From the NCBI GenBank assembly GCA_023078685.1, contig JALGAS010000002.1:5208001-5272000 (forward strand): 64,000 nucleotides of DNA. Reading direction: 5' to 3'. Under the pieces are notes generated by a model. That model had not been told where the DNA came from. It did not search any database and saw nothing but the letters and a program-made list of their open reading frames with translations. The translations under genes and the position numbers were made by a program. This DNA comes from Neopestalotiopsis rosae (lineage: Eukaryota; Ascomycota; Sordariomycetes; Amphisphaeriales; Sporocadaceae). Position 1 is the first letter of the stretch; each line of letters begins with the position of its first letter. Positions 33,901-45,100 of the stretch are shown in pieces.

Positions 33901-36900
33901 TTTTTTAGGTACGAGATACATGAGGTGATAGGTGGTAGTTCACCCGAAATATGGAAATTTTAAAATGTCACTCGAATTACTGGAGACCCCCAATTCTTGG
34001 CGGTCTGGATCGTTATCTATTTGACTACACTACACTTCAATAGGGCACTGCAATCTGCCAGGTTGTTGCTATACGTACATTGCTGCTCCTTAAAAGCGAT
34101 GCAAAGCAGGAAGTCATGATAGAGCAAAACGCCCAGACCAGGTGGGCAGGCGGCTGTCGCGGTGGATAACATATCTGTGCATCTGTTGTCCTTGGAGTCC
34201 ATTGTTATTGTATCGTCATGGTTCTGATCGATAATGTTTACTTTGCTTTCCTCTGTCTCTGGACACGGCGGGGTTTTTGCTCTGCGCATCGTTATAATAA
34301 AACAGAATAACCTGTTTGCGGCATGCAAACCAACGACTCGCCCCCCCATTTTATTTTGAATGGATACCACGGTTCTAGCCCTTTCAAAGCATGAAGGACG
34401 ACAATCTCTGTGCAGAGGCCATCTCCGCTAGTCCCCACTCCGTTTCAGAACCTCAAGGCTTTCTGGTGGTCCCCTATTCCCACCATGACGTCGGCCAGGC
34501 CTGGGCCAAATGTCTGTGTCTGGTTTGTGTGCTGGCTGCTGGCTGTGCACTGGCAAGAACTGGGGCAATCGTCTGCTTTTCATGTCGTGGAATTGCCTCA
34601 CTCGACATCCAAAAATATAAAATTCGGTAATTTCCAGTGCCTCATGTCGCGTCCTAGTCTCTGGCTATATACTACCGTGTGCTGTAGCTGTGGTTTTGGC
34701 ATCCCGGTAGTTGGAATGGCTCGGACTCGACAGCATCTTAATTCAATCTCCTGTCCTTACTCTAGGCGGCGGGAAGGATGCGTTGGAGGCAGCACTTGGA
34801 GCGCCGACCCCTGCATACAGAGAGTACAAGCCAGCAGCAGTGCCAGCAGCAGAACGGCGCACTCGGAGCCCTGGCCGCTGATCATTGAACCACTGATCGG
34901 TTGATGACGACGCACCAGCACTCCAGCACTCCAGCACTCGCGGCCGCCCCGACTTCCAGAGAAGCAACAGAAGTCAGTCAGCACATAGAAAGCTCTGCTG
35001 CTTCGTACACGAGTACTATGTACACTTACCGAGCCAGACCCTAGGTCTGCGTAACAACCCCGTGCTAAATCCCGCCTTACCAAATGATGCTTATCTTTTG
35101 GTGCTGTTCTTGTTCTTGTTTTGCTTTTCGGTTTCGCCTCTCCGTGTGGTCCTCTTCTAGCTTGCTTCTAGGGAATTTCTCGCGTTAGACTGACTAAGAT
35201 GAAGAAGCCTTTTACAGGTACTCCAGGTACTGTGCAAGGTACGCATCGCATCATCTACACTAACATGGAAGAACCCCTTTCGACCAGCAGTCAGCAGAAA
35301 AGAATAATCCTATGCATCCTATTTTTTTCAGCTGCTGTTATTTGTCAATGGGCCAATTTGCCGTCTGCATACGGCATCCATTCCTCGTTAGCCACAAGAG
35401 CCAGGAGATCCTGGACCACTCCTGGCAGCGCGGATGAGATGATTGTAGACGAGCGGCCATCATTGGCTGTGTGCAGTCATCTCATGGGCCCCCCTGTTGA
35501 TCTTGAAGCGGTGGGTGGCGGGTGGAGAGAAGAGCCGCCAATACCAGGGCGCCTATGAGGAGATCTCCAGGTTTCGCAGCACATGCCCTGCACTCTGTGC
35601 TGCACGGACGGACGGGCCCTGCTATGGCACAGCAGCTGTATCGATCAGTGTTAATCTAACTCTTGACCATTGACCTTCTAAACACGGCACTCAGCTCACA
35701 AGAAGATGCACAGAAACGGACTTGTGTGTCCATCTATCTTGTCAATTATATGGAGAGTCACCTGGTGGTCATTTAACATGCCTGGATCATCACCATTACT
35801 ACTCTTCCAACTACCGTGTAGTCCTCGAACCAGACTTGATATAACAGTATACTGTATCCAAATGACTGGTCTCCCCCCAGAACCACAATTCGTAGTGGTA
35901 AAGCAATCCTATTGAGCGCCCCGCCCGCCTACATTATAGCTACTGGCTACATAGGCGCATAGGTACGATACATGTGGTAGTCCAAGCGGTTATCGACGCG
36001 AGGCTACTACTCTTTAACTATACATGTGCCTCATTTCCACTACTTTATTGCTTTGCTTCCTTCCCAATGCTCTACGCACATCAACCCAAATATTTCAAAG
36101 GTGAGCAAGCATTTTTGGGTTCCTGCAAGCAAAAGCATAGGTAGACTTTCTTTTTTGGCAATGCACAAGTCGGCAGAGCTCGAGGCGACGCTACCGTTTG
36201 GCGAAGCACTGCCATTGACGGAAGGATAGAAGACACGGTCTCCTTGCCACGAGAGTTGCGACGAACTCGAAACGGATATGATAGACTTTGCATGCACGAC
36301 TGACACCTGATGGTACCATATATGCAAGCCACGGCTCCTACATTGACATACAATTTACGATATACAAACAGCAAGAGGCTCTCTAATCAGATAATGTGCA
36401 GACGTCCATTGCCACTAGTAGTGTAGAGCGAGGAAGGAGGATGTCGAAGCGAGAACTGTATTTGGCGCTCAATCAAGACGACACACCCAGATTGATGGCT
36501 GATGGATGCGATGCGGCTCGCAAAGACTGCCCGTTGGTCCCTACAGTGTGCTGGAGCCTGAGGGTATTCCCGGCCGTTGCCGACCCATACAGACAAGCAC
36601 ACCGTGGTCTTTCCAATGTCGGTATTTGCCCACAGCAAGTAGCGATCGGCCAGATCGACCGGCGCCAGGCCCCCCGACCATACCTCAAGTAAGGTTAGTT
36701 GCAAAGAGTATCGCCGGGCGTCAAATTTGCGCGCAGACCGATCATCATCCATTACTATCACGATCGAACAAGAACTATGCCTCGAGGCTCCTCCTTTTAC
36801 CTCGCAGCTCCTTCTTGTCCCATGTTGCCCAGTGGACACCATATACTGGCAGACTGGGTACTGTAGTGCAGTGCAAGATATGGAACATCGGATCGCCAAC

Positions 36901-38118
36901 GACAGAAATAACAATCATTTTTAGCGTGTATTCGCTCCTCCCGTGTAATACATTACTCCCTTATAACATCATCGTCATCATCGTCCAATCCTTTGGGAAT
37001 GGAAATGATAAAGCAAAGCCAACGGACCTTCTACCTGGTACAGGCATTTGCCTAGGAGGCGCAGATATTATTATTACTGTTTAATCTGTCTGCAAAGATA
37101 CGACGGGCGCTTGGCCGACATGTGGCCCCGCGATCTAGGCTAGAAGGCAATAACCGAATGTGGTAGCTCTTAAACATGAAACACGCACCGAAAGCATCCG
37201 GGGAATCCATGAGGGCGCAGTCTCTTTTCACTACAGTATCTTTATTTCGTCCTCTATTTCGTCCCAATCCCAATCCTCACATGCGTAGGGCTTCACAATT
37301 TCCCTTTTTGGTGGAGTCGTCTTCGAGTCATTGGAGGGGATAGAACCTACCCACCCAAACCGGTTGACGGTTTACGGGAGGGCTGTCCACCTATTCCGGG
37401 CGGGTTTGGCAACCGGAGAAAGTAAAGTGCACTTACTCTTTCAACGGCTTGCCCGTGCTTGAACAGTGTCACTACATACTTACATGCATTTGGCATTTTC
37501 CGGGTACTGCTCTGCCACACAGAGTGTACATGATTTACCTCGCATTGATGAATTACTGGTCGATATCTGGATCGATACTTTGTATCACAAGACTGCTTTG
37601 AGCGATTTGCTAAAGCGGTTCCGAGACGAGACCAACCCCTCAGAAAATTGATTGTCTACTGTTTGTCTGAAGCCCATTGCCAGATGCATCCCCATCCCAT
37701 CCCACCCACTACTCATCGGCGATAATCTCATCCACCTATTATAAGCTTTACCTAAAAGTCACAGCGTCTCCCGTCGAGGCTCCAGAGCCTCTTTGCGAGC
37801 CGGGCACGACTGGACTTGTCTGGATGCTTCTCTCGACTCCCCTCCCCGTCTTGGACGACGTGGAAAGGAAGTTTGTTAAACTCAAACAATACGTTGTCAA
37901 TTTGCTTCCCGAGAAGTAAAGGATCCTATTTTCCCCCTCCTCCTCGCCTGGGTACCGGGATCTATTCGCTTGTTTGTACACTATGCGGCTTCTGAACTCG
38001 CGTATCTGCCCGCATCCGTCTTCATCTTTGCATTTGAGTTGAAGAAAACATGTCGCTACCCATGTCGACACGACGGCACTCGATTTTCCAACGACCAGAG
38101 TAGATTAGGTCAGGTTAG

Positions 38119-38162
38119 AGTTCTCTGGGTTGGTTCGAGTTCTCTGGGTTGGTTCGAGTTCT
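38119..38162 (+). repeat. 19-bp direct tandem repeat, 2.3 copies
   Basis: The unit AGTTCTCTGGGTTGGTTCG occurs twice without a mismatch (38119-38137 and 38138-38156), followed by the first six bases of a third copy. It lies in non-coding sequence. Confidence 0.9.
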
Positions 38163-38937
38163 TCTACAAATCACTTTTTCTCCTCTCCGTGGTGAATGCA
38201 GGCCAAGACAAAACGTCGAAATTGGGCGTCGGCATCTACTTTCTCCTCTCGTTGGGTCGGATAAAGTCCAACACGACCATTTCTTGCACTGAACTGAGAA
38301 TACACATACCCATACTTTGTACGTGCTTGGATCTGCTATCATGCACGCCCTTTTCACCTACGTATCCAAACATGCGTAACACTTAGATGTGTAAATTCTC
38401 TCACAATCTGTCTCCCACATATCCATCCTATATCCGAGTATACCCTTTCCAGGTCCGGTCAACCGCGTTCCGGGGAACCACCAGAGGCAAAAACGGACAC
38501 CAAAGGCACGAAAGCACGAAGCATGCGGTACATAACACATGGCAACTATCATGATTACCAGGTCTTCCGGAACCATCTTTACCTCACATACATTCATACA
38601 TTTGCATTGCCTCACCTAGTAGTCACTTTTTTTTTCTCCGCCTACTCCCTCCCTCGTGGCCCAGTTCATCGATAATTGGGGGAAGGGGGGGGACCATGCC
38701 CACGACTTGCCTTATTCGGGCACACGGCAATAAAGTTGCTACTACTCCTCCCTCTATATGCTTCGAACCTCATCAAGCCAGCATGTGGTTGCAAGACCTC
38801 CAACAATGAATCAACTAATCACACAGTCTAGATAGAGATATATATCGTTTTCGTTCTCTTTGGCGGCCCATTTACCCATTCTTGGCCCATATCGCTGCCC
38901 TTGTTTCACAACCTTAAATCGCGAACAAAACCCGACT

Positions 38938-38939
<2 letters not shown>

Positions 38940-38975
<36 letters not shown>
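38940..38975 (+). repeat. G36 homopolymer
   Basis: An uninterrupted run of 36 G residues in a gene-poor region, followed about 430 bp later by an A25 run. Length is likely polymorphic and technically uncertain. Confidence 0.95.
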
Positions 38976-38977
<2 letters not shown>

Positions 38978-39404
38978 CACGGCGCCACTGACTTTCAGCA
39001 TGCCCTGTAAAGATACTATAAACTCGGCTATTCGCTTGAGAGGGAGAGAGAAAGAGAGGGCGAGGGTAATGTATGTAAGGTATTCCCACCAACGGACACA
39101 GAACCAGGGGATTCTTGTTGAATGTGGCTCCCGTTTACGGAAACCGGCACCGTGGATGCGAAGCGAACGAAATTGATAAAAAAAAGGGCATCATGACCCC
39201 TCTTCCCTTTTCTGCAGTATGTATGCCAAGCCAAAATCTCCGCGAGAAATATTGCCCCCATCCCGGGCTCGGTATCTGTTATCTCTTCTCTTCCCAGCTC
39301 TATATCTCATACCATGCACATTTGTTCTGGGAGTCAGCTAAAGAGAGAGAGACAGCGAGAGATATGATAAAAAACTGCCGTGAGTTTCGTGATGCCTCAC
39401 ATTG

Positions 39405-39429
39405 AAAAAAAAAAAAAAAAAAAAAAAAA
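39405..39429 (+). repeat. A25 homopolymer
   Basis: A run of 25 A residues, then G and five more A. It could be the tail of an old retroposed sequence, but no clear target-site duplication or recognisable source was seen, so it is listed only as a homopolymer. Confidence 0.9.
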
Positions 39430-39660
39430 GAAAAAGGCAGCAGTAGCAGGGAGAGGCGCAAGCAAGCACTTTGTTCCAGAACCATGTTTGCATTGCCAAA
39501 AACTCAAAAAATGTTCATCCATGTCATCCCTAGGCAAAAGGCATTTTGGCAGGTCTTGCCAGTCTCAAAAGTTGAAGAACAGAAAATAGTGTTTGTATTG
39601 CAGCTGAAAAAGCTTATGTGACCTTTGCATGAAGCATGTGCGTCAAGACAAACAAAAAAA

Positions 39661-39739
39661 CGAGTTTCATGTCCCTGGCTCCACCACGTGAATAGTCAGA
39701 CATTTCCATCACTAGTGATGACAAAGCCAGGGAAACTCG
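39661..39739. repeat. interrupted inverted repeat with internal palindrome
   Basis: The left arm CGAGTTTCATGTCCCTGGCT (39661-39680) pairs with the right arm AGCCAGGGAAACTCG (39725-39739), with a 4-5 base bulge (ATGT) in the left arm. Between the arms lies the perfect 14-bp palindrome CATCACTAGTGATG (39707-39720). The whole could fold as a stem with an inner hairpin in DNA or RNA. It is downstream of the carbonic anhydrase gene, about 540 bp past its stop, in non-coding sequence. Confidence 0.75.
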
Positions 39740-40238
39740 TCTGGCAGGTTTCACTTCTATGAATCATGATTTCAGAACAGTATATCTTTGCAACCCGGTA
39801 AGACTTCACCATCGTAGTCGGCCTAAGAAAACCCGTGAGAGACAAAAGCGACATGAAGGCAAATTCTCACTATCATCTCTGACGTCAACTTTGATTCGAG
39901 GGCCCAGGCTTCCGATATAAGAGGCACTAGTGTTACTTTCTACACGCATGAACGATGCTACCCAACTCTGCTGCTTGCTGCAGTGCAACTCCTCCCAGAG
40001 ATATTCCCATCTGCTGAAAGTTCCGGCCCGTGAACCGAGTCTTCTCCTGCCGTTTTCGAGCATGCATATCATGATAGTTCGCAGACCTCCAGATAATGCT
40101 GCAGACGCAACACCATCTTTCTCAAGCACCTTAATGGGACAGCAGGAGAGAGAGAAGAGAGAAGTTCTGGAAATAAAAATAGACAGAGTTTCTGGGACGG
40201 CGGGACCAAGAAAAAATTAAAGGCTAAAGATTTGACAT

Positions 40239-40240
<2 letters not shown>

Positions 40241-40269
<29 letters not shown>
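40241..40269 (+). repeat. CTG trinucleotide microsatellite
   Basis: Nearly ten perfect CTG units (CAG on the minus strand) lie about 10 bp past the stop codon of the carbonic anhydrase gene, so they would be in its 3' untranslated region. Confidence 0.9.
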
Positions 40270-40279
40270 ACTGCCGAGT

Positions 40280-41164
40280 CTACTCGGTAAGGTTGTAGAG
40301 CTTCTGAATATCGCGCAGCTGGGCCTCAAAGTCCACCTCGAGGTCCTTGAGCAGGCCGTCCTTGAAGCCAAAGACCCAGCCGTGGACAATGGGGAAGTGG
40401 TTCTTCTGGAAGCTCTGCTGGATGGCGGCCGTCTTGATGACGTTGCGGCACTGCTCGAGGACGTTGAGCTCGACGAGGCGGTCGTAGCGGGCCTCCTCGT
40501 CCTTGATGGCGTCGAGCTCGGCCTCGTGCAGGCGGTAGACGTCGCGGATGTTGCGCAGCCAGGGGTTGAGCAGGCCGAGGTCCTTGGGGGTCATGGCGGC
40601 CTTGACGCCGCCGCAGCCGTAGTGGCCGCACACGACAATGTGCTTGACCTGCAGGTGGCGCACGGCGTAGTTGATGACGCTCATAACGTTGAGGTCCGTG
40701 TTGGGCACCAGGTTGGCAATGTTGCGGTGCACAAAGGCCTCGCCGGGCGCCAGGCCGGTGATAGCCTCGGCCGGAATCCGCGAGTCAGAGCATCCGATCC
40801 AGAGGTACTCGGGCGTCTGACCGGCCGACAGCTTGGAGAAGAACTCGGGGTCCTTTTCGGCCTGCGAAGTTGCCCACTTCTTGTTGTGCTCAAACACACG
40901 GTCGTGCGTCTGCTTGAGGTGTCTGGTCATGTCGTTGTCGGCCATGTTGCGCCAGGTGCTGCTGCTGCGAGTGCTGGTGATGATAGTGGGTTGTGTGTGA
41001 GTGTGATGATGATGATGTGGTGCAGAAGAAGATGAATTACTGTTGCTCTTGCTGCTGCTTGATGAGCTGCAGTAGACGCGGGGTTGGTGCTGAGGGTGGA
41101 GTTGTTTAAAGACGGCTCTTCTCGGCGTTGAGAGCAGAGTCAGATTCAGCCTCGACTTGAACAT
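40280..41164 (-). CDS. beta-carbonic anhydrase, likely mitochondrial and cytosolic forms
   Basis: Single coding exon of 294 residues from the ATG at 41164. It interconverts CO2 and bicarbonate using zinc held by two Cys and one His. The motif EYLWIGCSDSRIPAEAITGL carries the Cys ligand and the Asp-Arg dyad, and HIVVCGHYGCGGVKAAM carries the His and second Cys, all intact. The conserved block EAFVHRNIANLVPNTDLNVM lies between them. The first ~70 residues are Arg/Ser/His-rich with few acids (start MFKSRLNLTLLSTPRRAVF), as expected of a mitochondrial targeting peptide. They contain a poly-Ser and a poly-His run. A second in-frame ATG at 40945 (MADNDMTRH) would give a cytosolic enzyme of about 221 residues. 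ATG 41164 sits immediately after a sequence ending TTACACAG on the minus strand, suggesting a 5' untranslated intron whose alternative use could switch the start. Confidence 0.92.
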   Translation of the reverse strand: MFKSRLNLTLLSTPRRAVFKQLHPQHQPRVYCSSSSSSKSNSNSSSSAPHHHHHTHTQPTIITSTRSSSTWRNMADNDMTRHLKQTHDRVFEHNKKWATSQAEKDPEFFSKLSAGQTPEYLWIGCSDSRIPAEAITGLAPGEAFVHRNIANLVPNTDLNVMSVINYAVRHLQVKHIVVCGHYGCGGVKAAMTPKDLGLLNPWLRNIRDVYRLHEAELDAIKDEEARYDRLVELNVLEQCRNVIKTAAIQQSFQKNHFPIVHGWVFGFKDGLLKDLEVDFEAQLRDIQKLYNLTE

Positions 41165-42194
41165 CTGTGTAAGATGATGTAAAGAAAGGTTCCTTCTTAA
41201 ATAAAAAAAACAACCGGTAGGATCTTTCCCTCCAGATATAGTCACAATTGATACCCGTAAATTTGGTAGCAAAGGAGGGGCGAATTGTCTTCTTATTGGT
41301 CCCGGGGTTTATGCCTTCCTGGTGATTTTTCTTGGAATTTGTTGTCTTTCCTTATCCTTCTTTCCCGCTCCTTTGAGAGCTCCGAATTTGTTGGATGACC
41401 CGGAAGTGGATTATTGGCCATGACTGCCAATTTTTTTCCCTCTTTCCTTTATCGCGCGCGCTGACGTCGGTCACGTCTCGGCCACTGTGGTGGGCGCGGA
41501 CATTTCCCCCATTCTCCCCAGTTGAGTCACAGTATGCGTACGGTGCTCTTTTCCCGCCAAGAACCCGATAACCCCAAAGGATCTGCGGCCGACCTGAACT
41601 TTGTTGGCTGTTTTGAGGGGTTTTGTGAATGTTGACAAGCCCCAAAGTCTGGCTGTGTAGGAAAGAGGGAAACCAGGAGAACATGAAGCTCGAGTATTAT
41701 ACGAATTAAGACGGCATCATATAGTGGCCGTTTACTATAGAATTGGAGAGCAAGAACCCCGTGAGTCGCTTTTGATTGACCATGGCCAATCAGACTCAAT
41801 GCTGAGCAGCATCCTCGGCACCCTGATGGTCCACTGGGACAAGCCTATGTCAGAAAATTATGGGTTATCACGCCATGTTTGCTTGCCATGCTTGCTGCCT
41901 TCTGCCCTTCTGGCATAGTATTCAAACGCTCGCGTCAATCATTGCCTAATAAAACATGCTATAGAAGTATGATATACAGAAGCTGCAATGCAATTCGTGC
42001 AATAGAAAACCATTAATTCTATAACGACAGGAGGTATCATCGGTACAACTGGGTGCAAATATTCAATCTTTCATCCCTTCCATTTTGCCAAGCCGCCATC
42101 CACAAAACCAAGTGCAACGCTCCCAAAAACACTTCTCTCATACCATTTTCCGGTGAAACGTATCACGTCGTCTGGGCATCCCCAATATCCCTCT
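41165..42194. other. spacer between carbonic anhydrase and the GTPase-patatin gene
   Basis: About 1 kb. The part next to 41165 is probably a 5' leader intron (acceptor TTACACAG at the ATG) and promoter of the carbonic anhydrase. The part next to 42194 is the 3' untranslated region of the large minus-strand gene. No coding sequence was supported. Confidence 0.5.
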
Positions 42195-45100
42195 TTACAT
42201 TCTCATGCTGATCACTTTTCGGGTCGTGAATGAGTCGACCTTGGGACCCTCGAGCTCGGCCGGCGGCGACGAACCTTCCAGCTCGGCCCGCTCCTCCTCA
42301 ATGAACTCCCTCAGGCTCATGTGGCTGAGCGGCGGCACGTCCAGGCTGGTCGTCGAGCTGACCAGGCTGGCCGCGACCGATTGCGGCGACGAGACCGTGG
42401 GCTGCGCCGAGTAGATGGAGCTGCCAGTGTACTGCCTTTCAATGACGCTTGCTGCAGGAGGGATACCTAATTGTGTGCCCCCTTTCGGGGTGGCACAACG
42501 AGATCAGTTTCTGACTCTTCGCGGAGGCTGCCCGAGGACGAATGCTTCCTTGCGCTCATATGTGGGAATGATCTTCCCGGAATAGTTGGTAAACGCACCC
42601 TCCCTCTCCACGACCCCTTCAATGACAACGTGCTCTTCCTCTCCTTCTTCTTCTTCCTCGTGATGGGTTGCGATGGGGGAGTGTCTGGGGGTACTATGAT
42701 GCCCTGTCCTCGACGCTGCGCGCTGCTCCTGGAGATAGGGAGGCGGCGGCGACGTGGGCGTGATGGGAGCCACTACACTTCTAAGACTAGACTTGCTAGG
42801 AGCTCTGTGCATACCTAGAGCGTTTCTTCCAGGCAGTATCGGGGCGGTGGCCACGTCACCGGCCACGTCGGCCATGATGCGTCGCGGGAAGCCGCTGATG
42901 GGCAGCAGAGTGTTGCCCGACGGGTACGGCGACGTGTGCATTGCGAGCGATAATGAAACCTCGGACGTCTCGTCGAGGACGTTGATGGTGATTGGCTCGA
43001 GTTCGAAATGTCCGTGGAAGTGCATATCCTTCCAAGCATAAACGTGTCAGTAAAAGTAGCTTCCACTGATCATGGGCCTATTAAATAGGCAGGGCTCCAT
43101 CATCATGATGCTTACCTGGAGGGCCGTCTGTGTCAGCACGATTTGCCGCACTGGTAGCCTCGTCTTGTCTTCCTCGAGTAAAAAGTAGGGCTCAAAGTCG
43201 CCCTCGAGGCATGAAGCCGAGACCAGCAGCCAGCCGAGAGCCTTGAGTTCAGGGGAGGCTTGACGGAATCTGCAGTATATGGATCCTAGTAGCAAGTCAG
43301 CATATAACGAACTAATTCAATCGATTTGGGGCTCAAGTCGCGGGAAATCATCGTTTTGCGTGGTCGTACCGGTGCAGGTGTAGCCCTCCTTGGTTTGCTT
43401 GGCTGAGCCGGGGTCTCTCTCAAAGAAGAACGTGCTGGCAATCAATCTATGGACGGCCTCCATCACGACGGCGGGGTTTCTCCGGATGGCCTCCTCGGTT
43501 TGTCGTTCCAGGTTTTCGAGCTTGGAGACGTCGGAGAATTTGGGCATTTCGTTGAACAGTTCGGGATTCAGTCGCATATATCGTGAACGATCGTCGTCAT
43601 TCACCACGTGCAGAGAAATATACTTATTCCATATCGCATCTCCCTGCTTGTGATCGTTGGACTTCTCAGCACCAGCGCTGGGGTTGTTCAGTGAGATGAG
43701 CATGGGCGTCCTCGGATCGCGGTGAAAGTATCCAGTCTGGCCATTCTTGGTCGCATTCAGTGCCGAGTTGCTGGCAGCGCCACGGACCTTGTAGTTGCCA
43801 GCGCCGCCACGCCCCTGCCTTAGCACTGCGTTGCCGCCTGGCATCATCGAGGTCGAGGTGGCCGTTACGGACTGGGATGAACGGCCTATGCTGGAGTTGG
43901 ACCGGTTGTCACCAACATTTCGACCAGTTCCTATCGACAGGACCAGGTCCGGTTTCGTCTCACTGCCCCAGATTGCCTTGCTCTCATGGTGACTGATCCA
44001 AACAGGGCACGCATGGCGAGGTCCACCGTCAATATACTCGGCATTGGTTTCCTCTTTGCGGAATGCCTTGAAGTATGGTTGAACCGACGTTGTCGCCCTT
44101 GCAGCTTCCCAGATCTTGATCTCTTTCGACGGCATATCCGCACGGGCAAACTCATATGGGAGCTTCCGGTTGCTCGGGTCTGCACGGTTGTAGTTGGCGA
44201 AAACGACAGGCTGGTGGTCCACGGCCGTGGTAGCTGTCACGGCCACCTTGAGGGAAACGTTCTGGCGGGATCTTGTGCTCACGCCAAAAAAGGGCTGGTC
44301 AGAGAGATATCTCTTGAGAGCCTTGGCAAACGGCTGGGTCTTGTATAGACTGCCGTGATACAAGTTTGATATCATGCCAACAATGGGTACGCCCTGCATT
44401 TCCCTAGGCGTGAAAGCCTCGAGACACATGTCCTTGAACTTATCCATGGTAGCCTGTACCGTCCACTTCTTGACACCTAGACCAATGGCTATGATGCCAC
44501 CAGTGTTGGAACCAACAATGAGGTCAAAAAAGAGTTGAAGAGGCAGATCGGGACCAAGGATTCTTTCCATCTCGCGGAGTACAGTCAGTTGAACGATACC
44601 TCGGATGCCACCACCATCGAGAACCAGCGCTCGCGTACCAGCATGTGCGGGCTTGGTGTTGATGACCCACGGAGGGCTGCAAAGGACATCCTTGACATGC
44701 AATGGGCACCGGCTGATCTCAATGGTCGTCCTGGACGTTTTGGTACCATAAATCTGGACACAGGGTAGACATAGCACATGACCACAGGGTAGTGCGCATT
44801 CGGGAAGTTCTCGAAGACAGCAAAGACATGCCGAGTAGCTAATAAAGTCTGTTGCGGCACCGAGAATATTCGAGTATTGCTCATTAAGCCGCTCGCGGTG
44901 GAGAAGCGCCGCAACTTGGAGTTCAGGCATATCAGGGAACTCCTGGCTCAGTCTAAAGGCTGATGACTGCAGCTGAATGAGGCTCTGTCGGATGGCGTGA
45001 TTCCAAGAAGGCGCAAACTCGGAGGGGTCGATATCGGACTGATAGTCACCGTTGCCAATGATCTTGCCCTGCAGATTCTGGTGGCCCTTGGGGTTGTGAC

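Larger units (their letters stand above)
30948..40279. other. 9.3-kb gene-poor region
   Basis: No gene could be supported in this long interval. Plus-strand frames such as 32764-33348 and 36506-37084 are open, but have random-looking composition, competing frames on the other strand and no motif. Approximately 30950-31750 (pyrimidine-rich on the minus strand) looks like the promoter and leader of the glycosyltransferase gene. Listed separately are a 19-bp tandem repeat near 38119, a G36 run at 38940, an A25 run at 39405 and an inverted repeat around 39661-39739. The words TACCTA/TAGGTA are frequent. Long non-coding RNAs or a fragmented gene could be missed. Confidence 0.5.

Noticed and set aside
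38940..39429. Retroposed element between the G36 and A25 runs
   Set aside because: No target-site duplication, coding remnant or second copy was seen; the two homopolymers alone are not sufficient.
40232..41035. 267-codon plus-strand frame starting with poly-Leu
   Set aside because: Antisense to the carbonic anhydrase; the poly-Leu comes from the CTG microsatellite.
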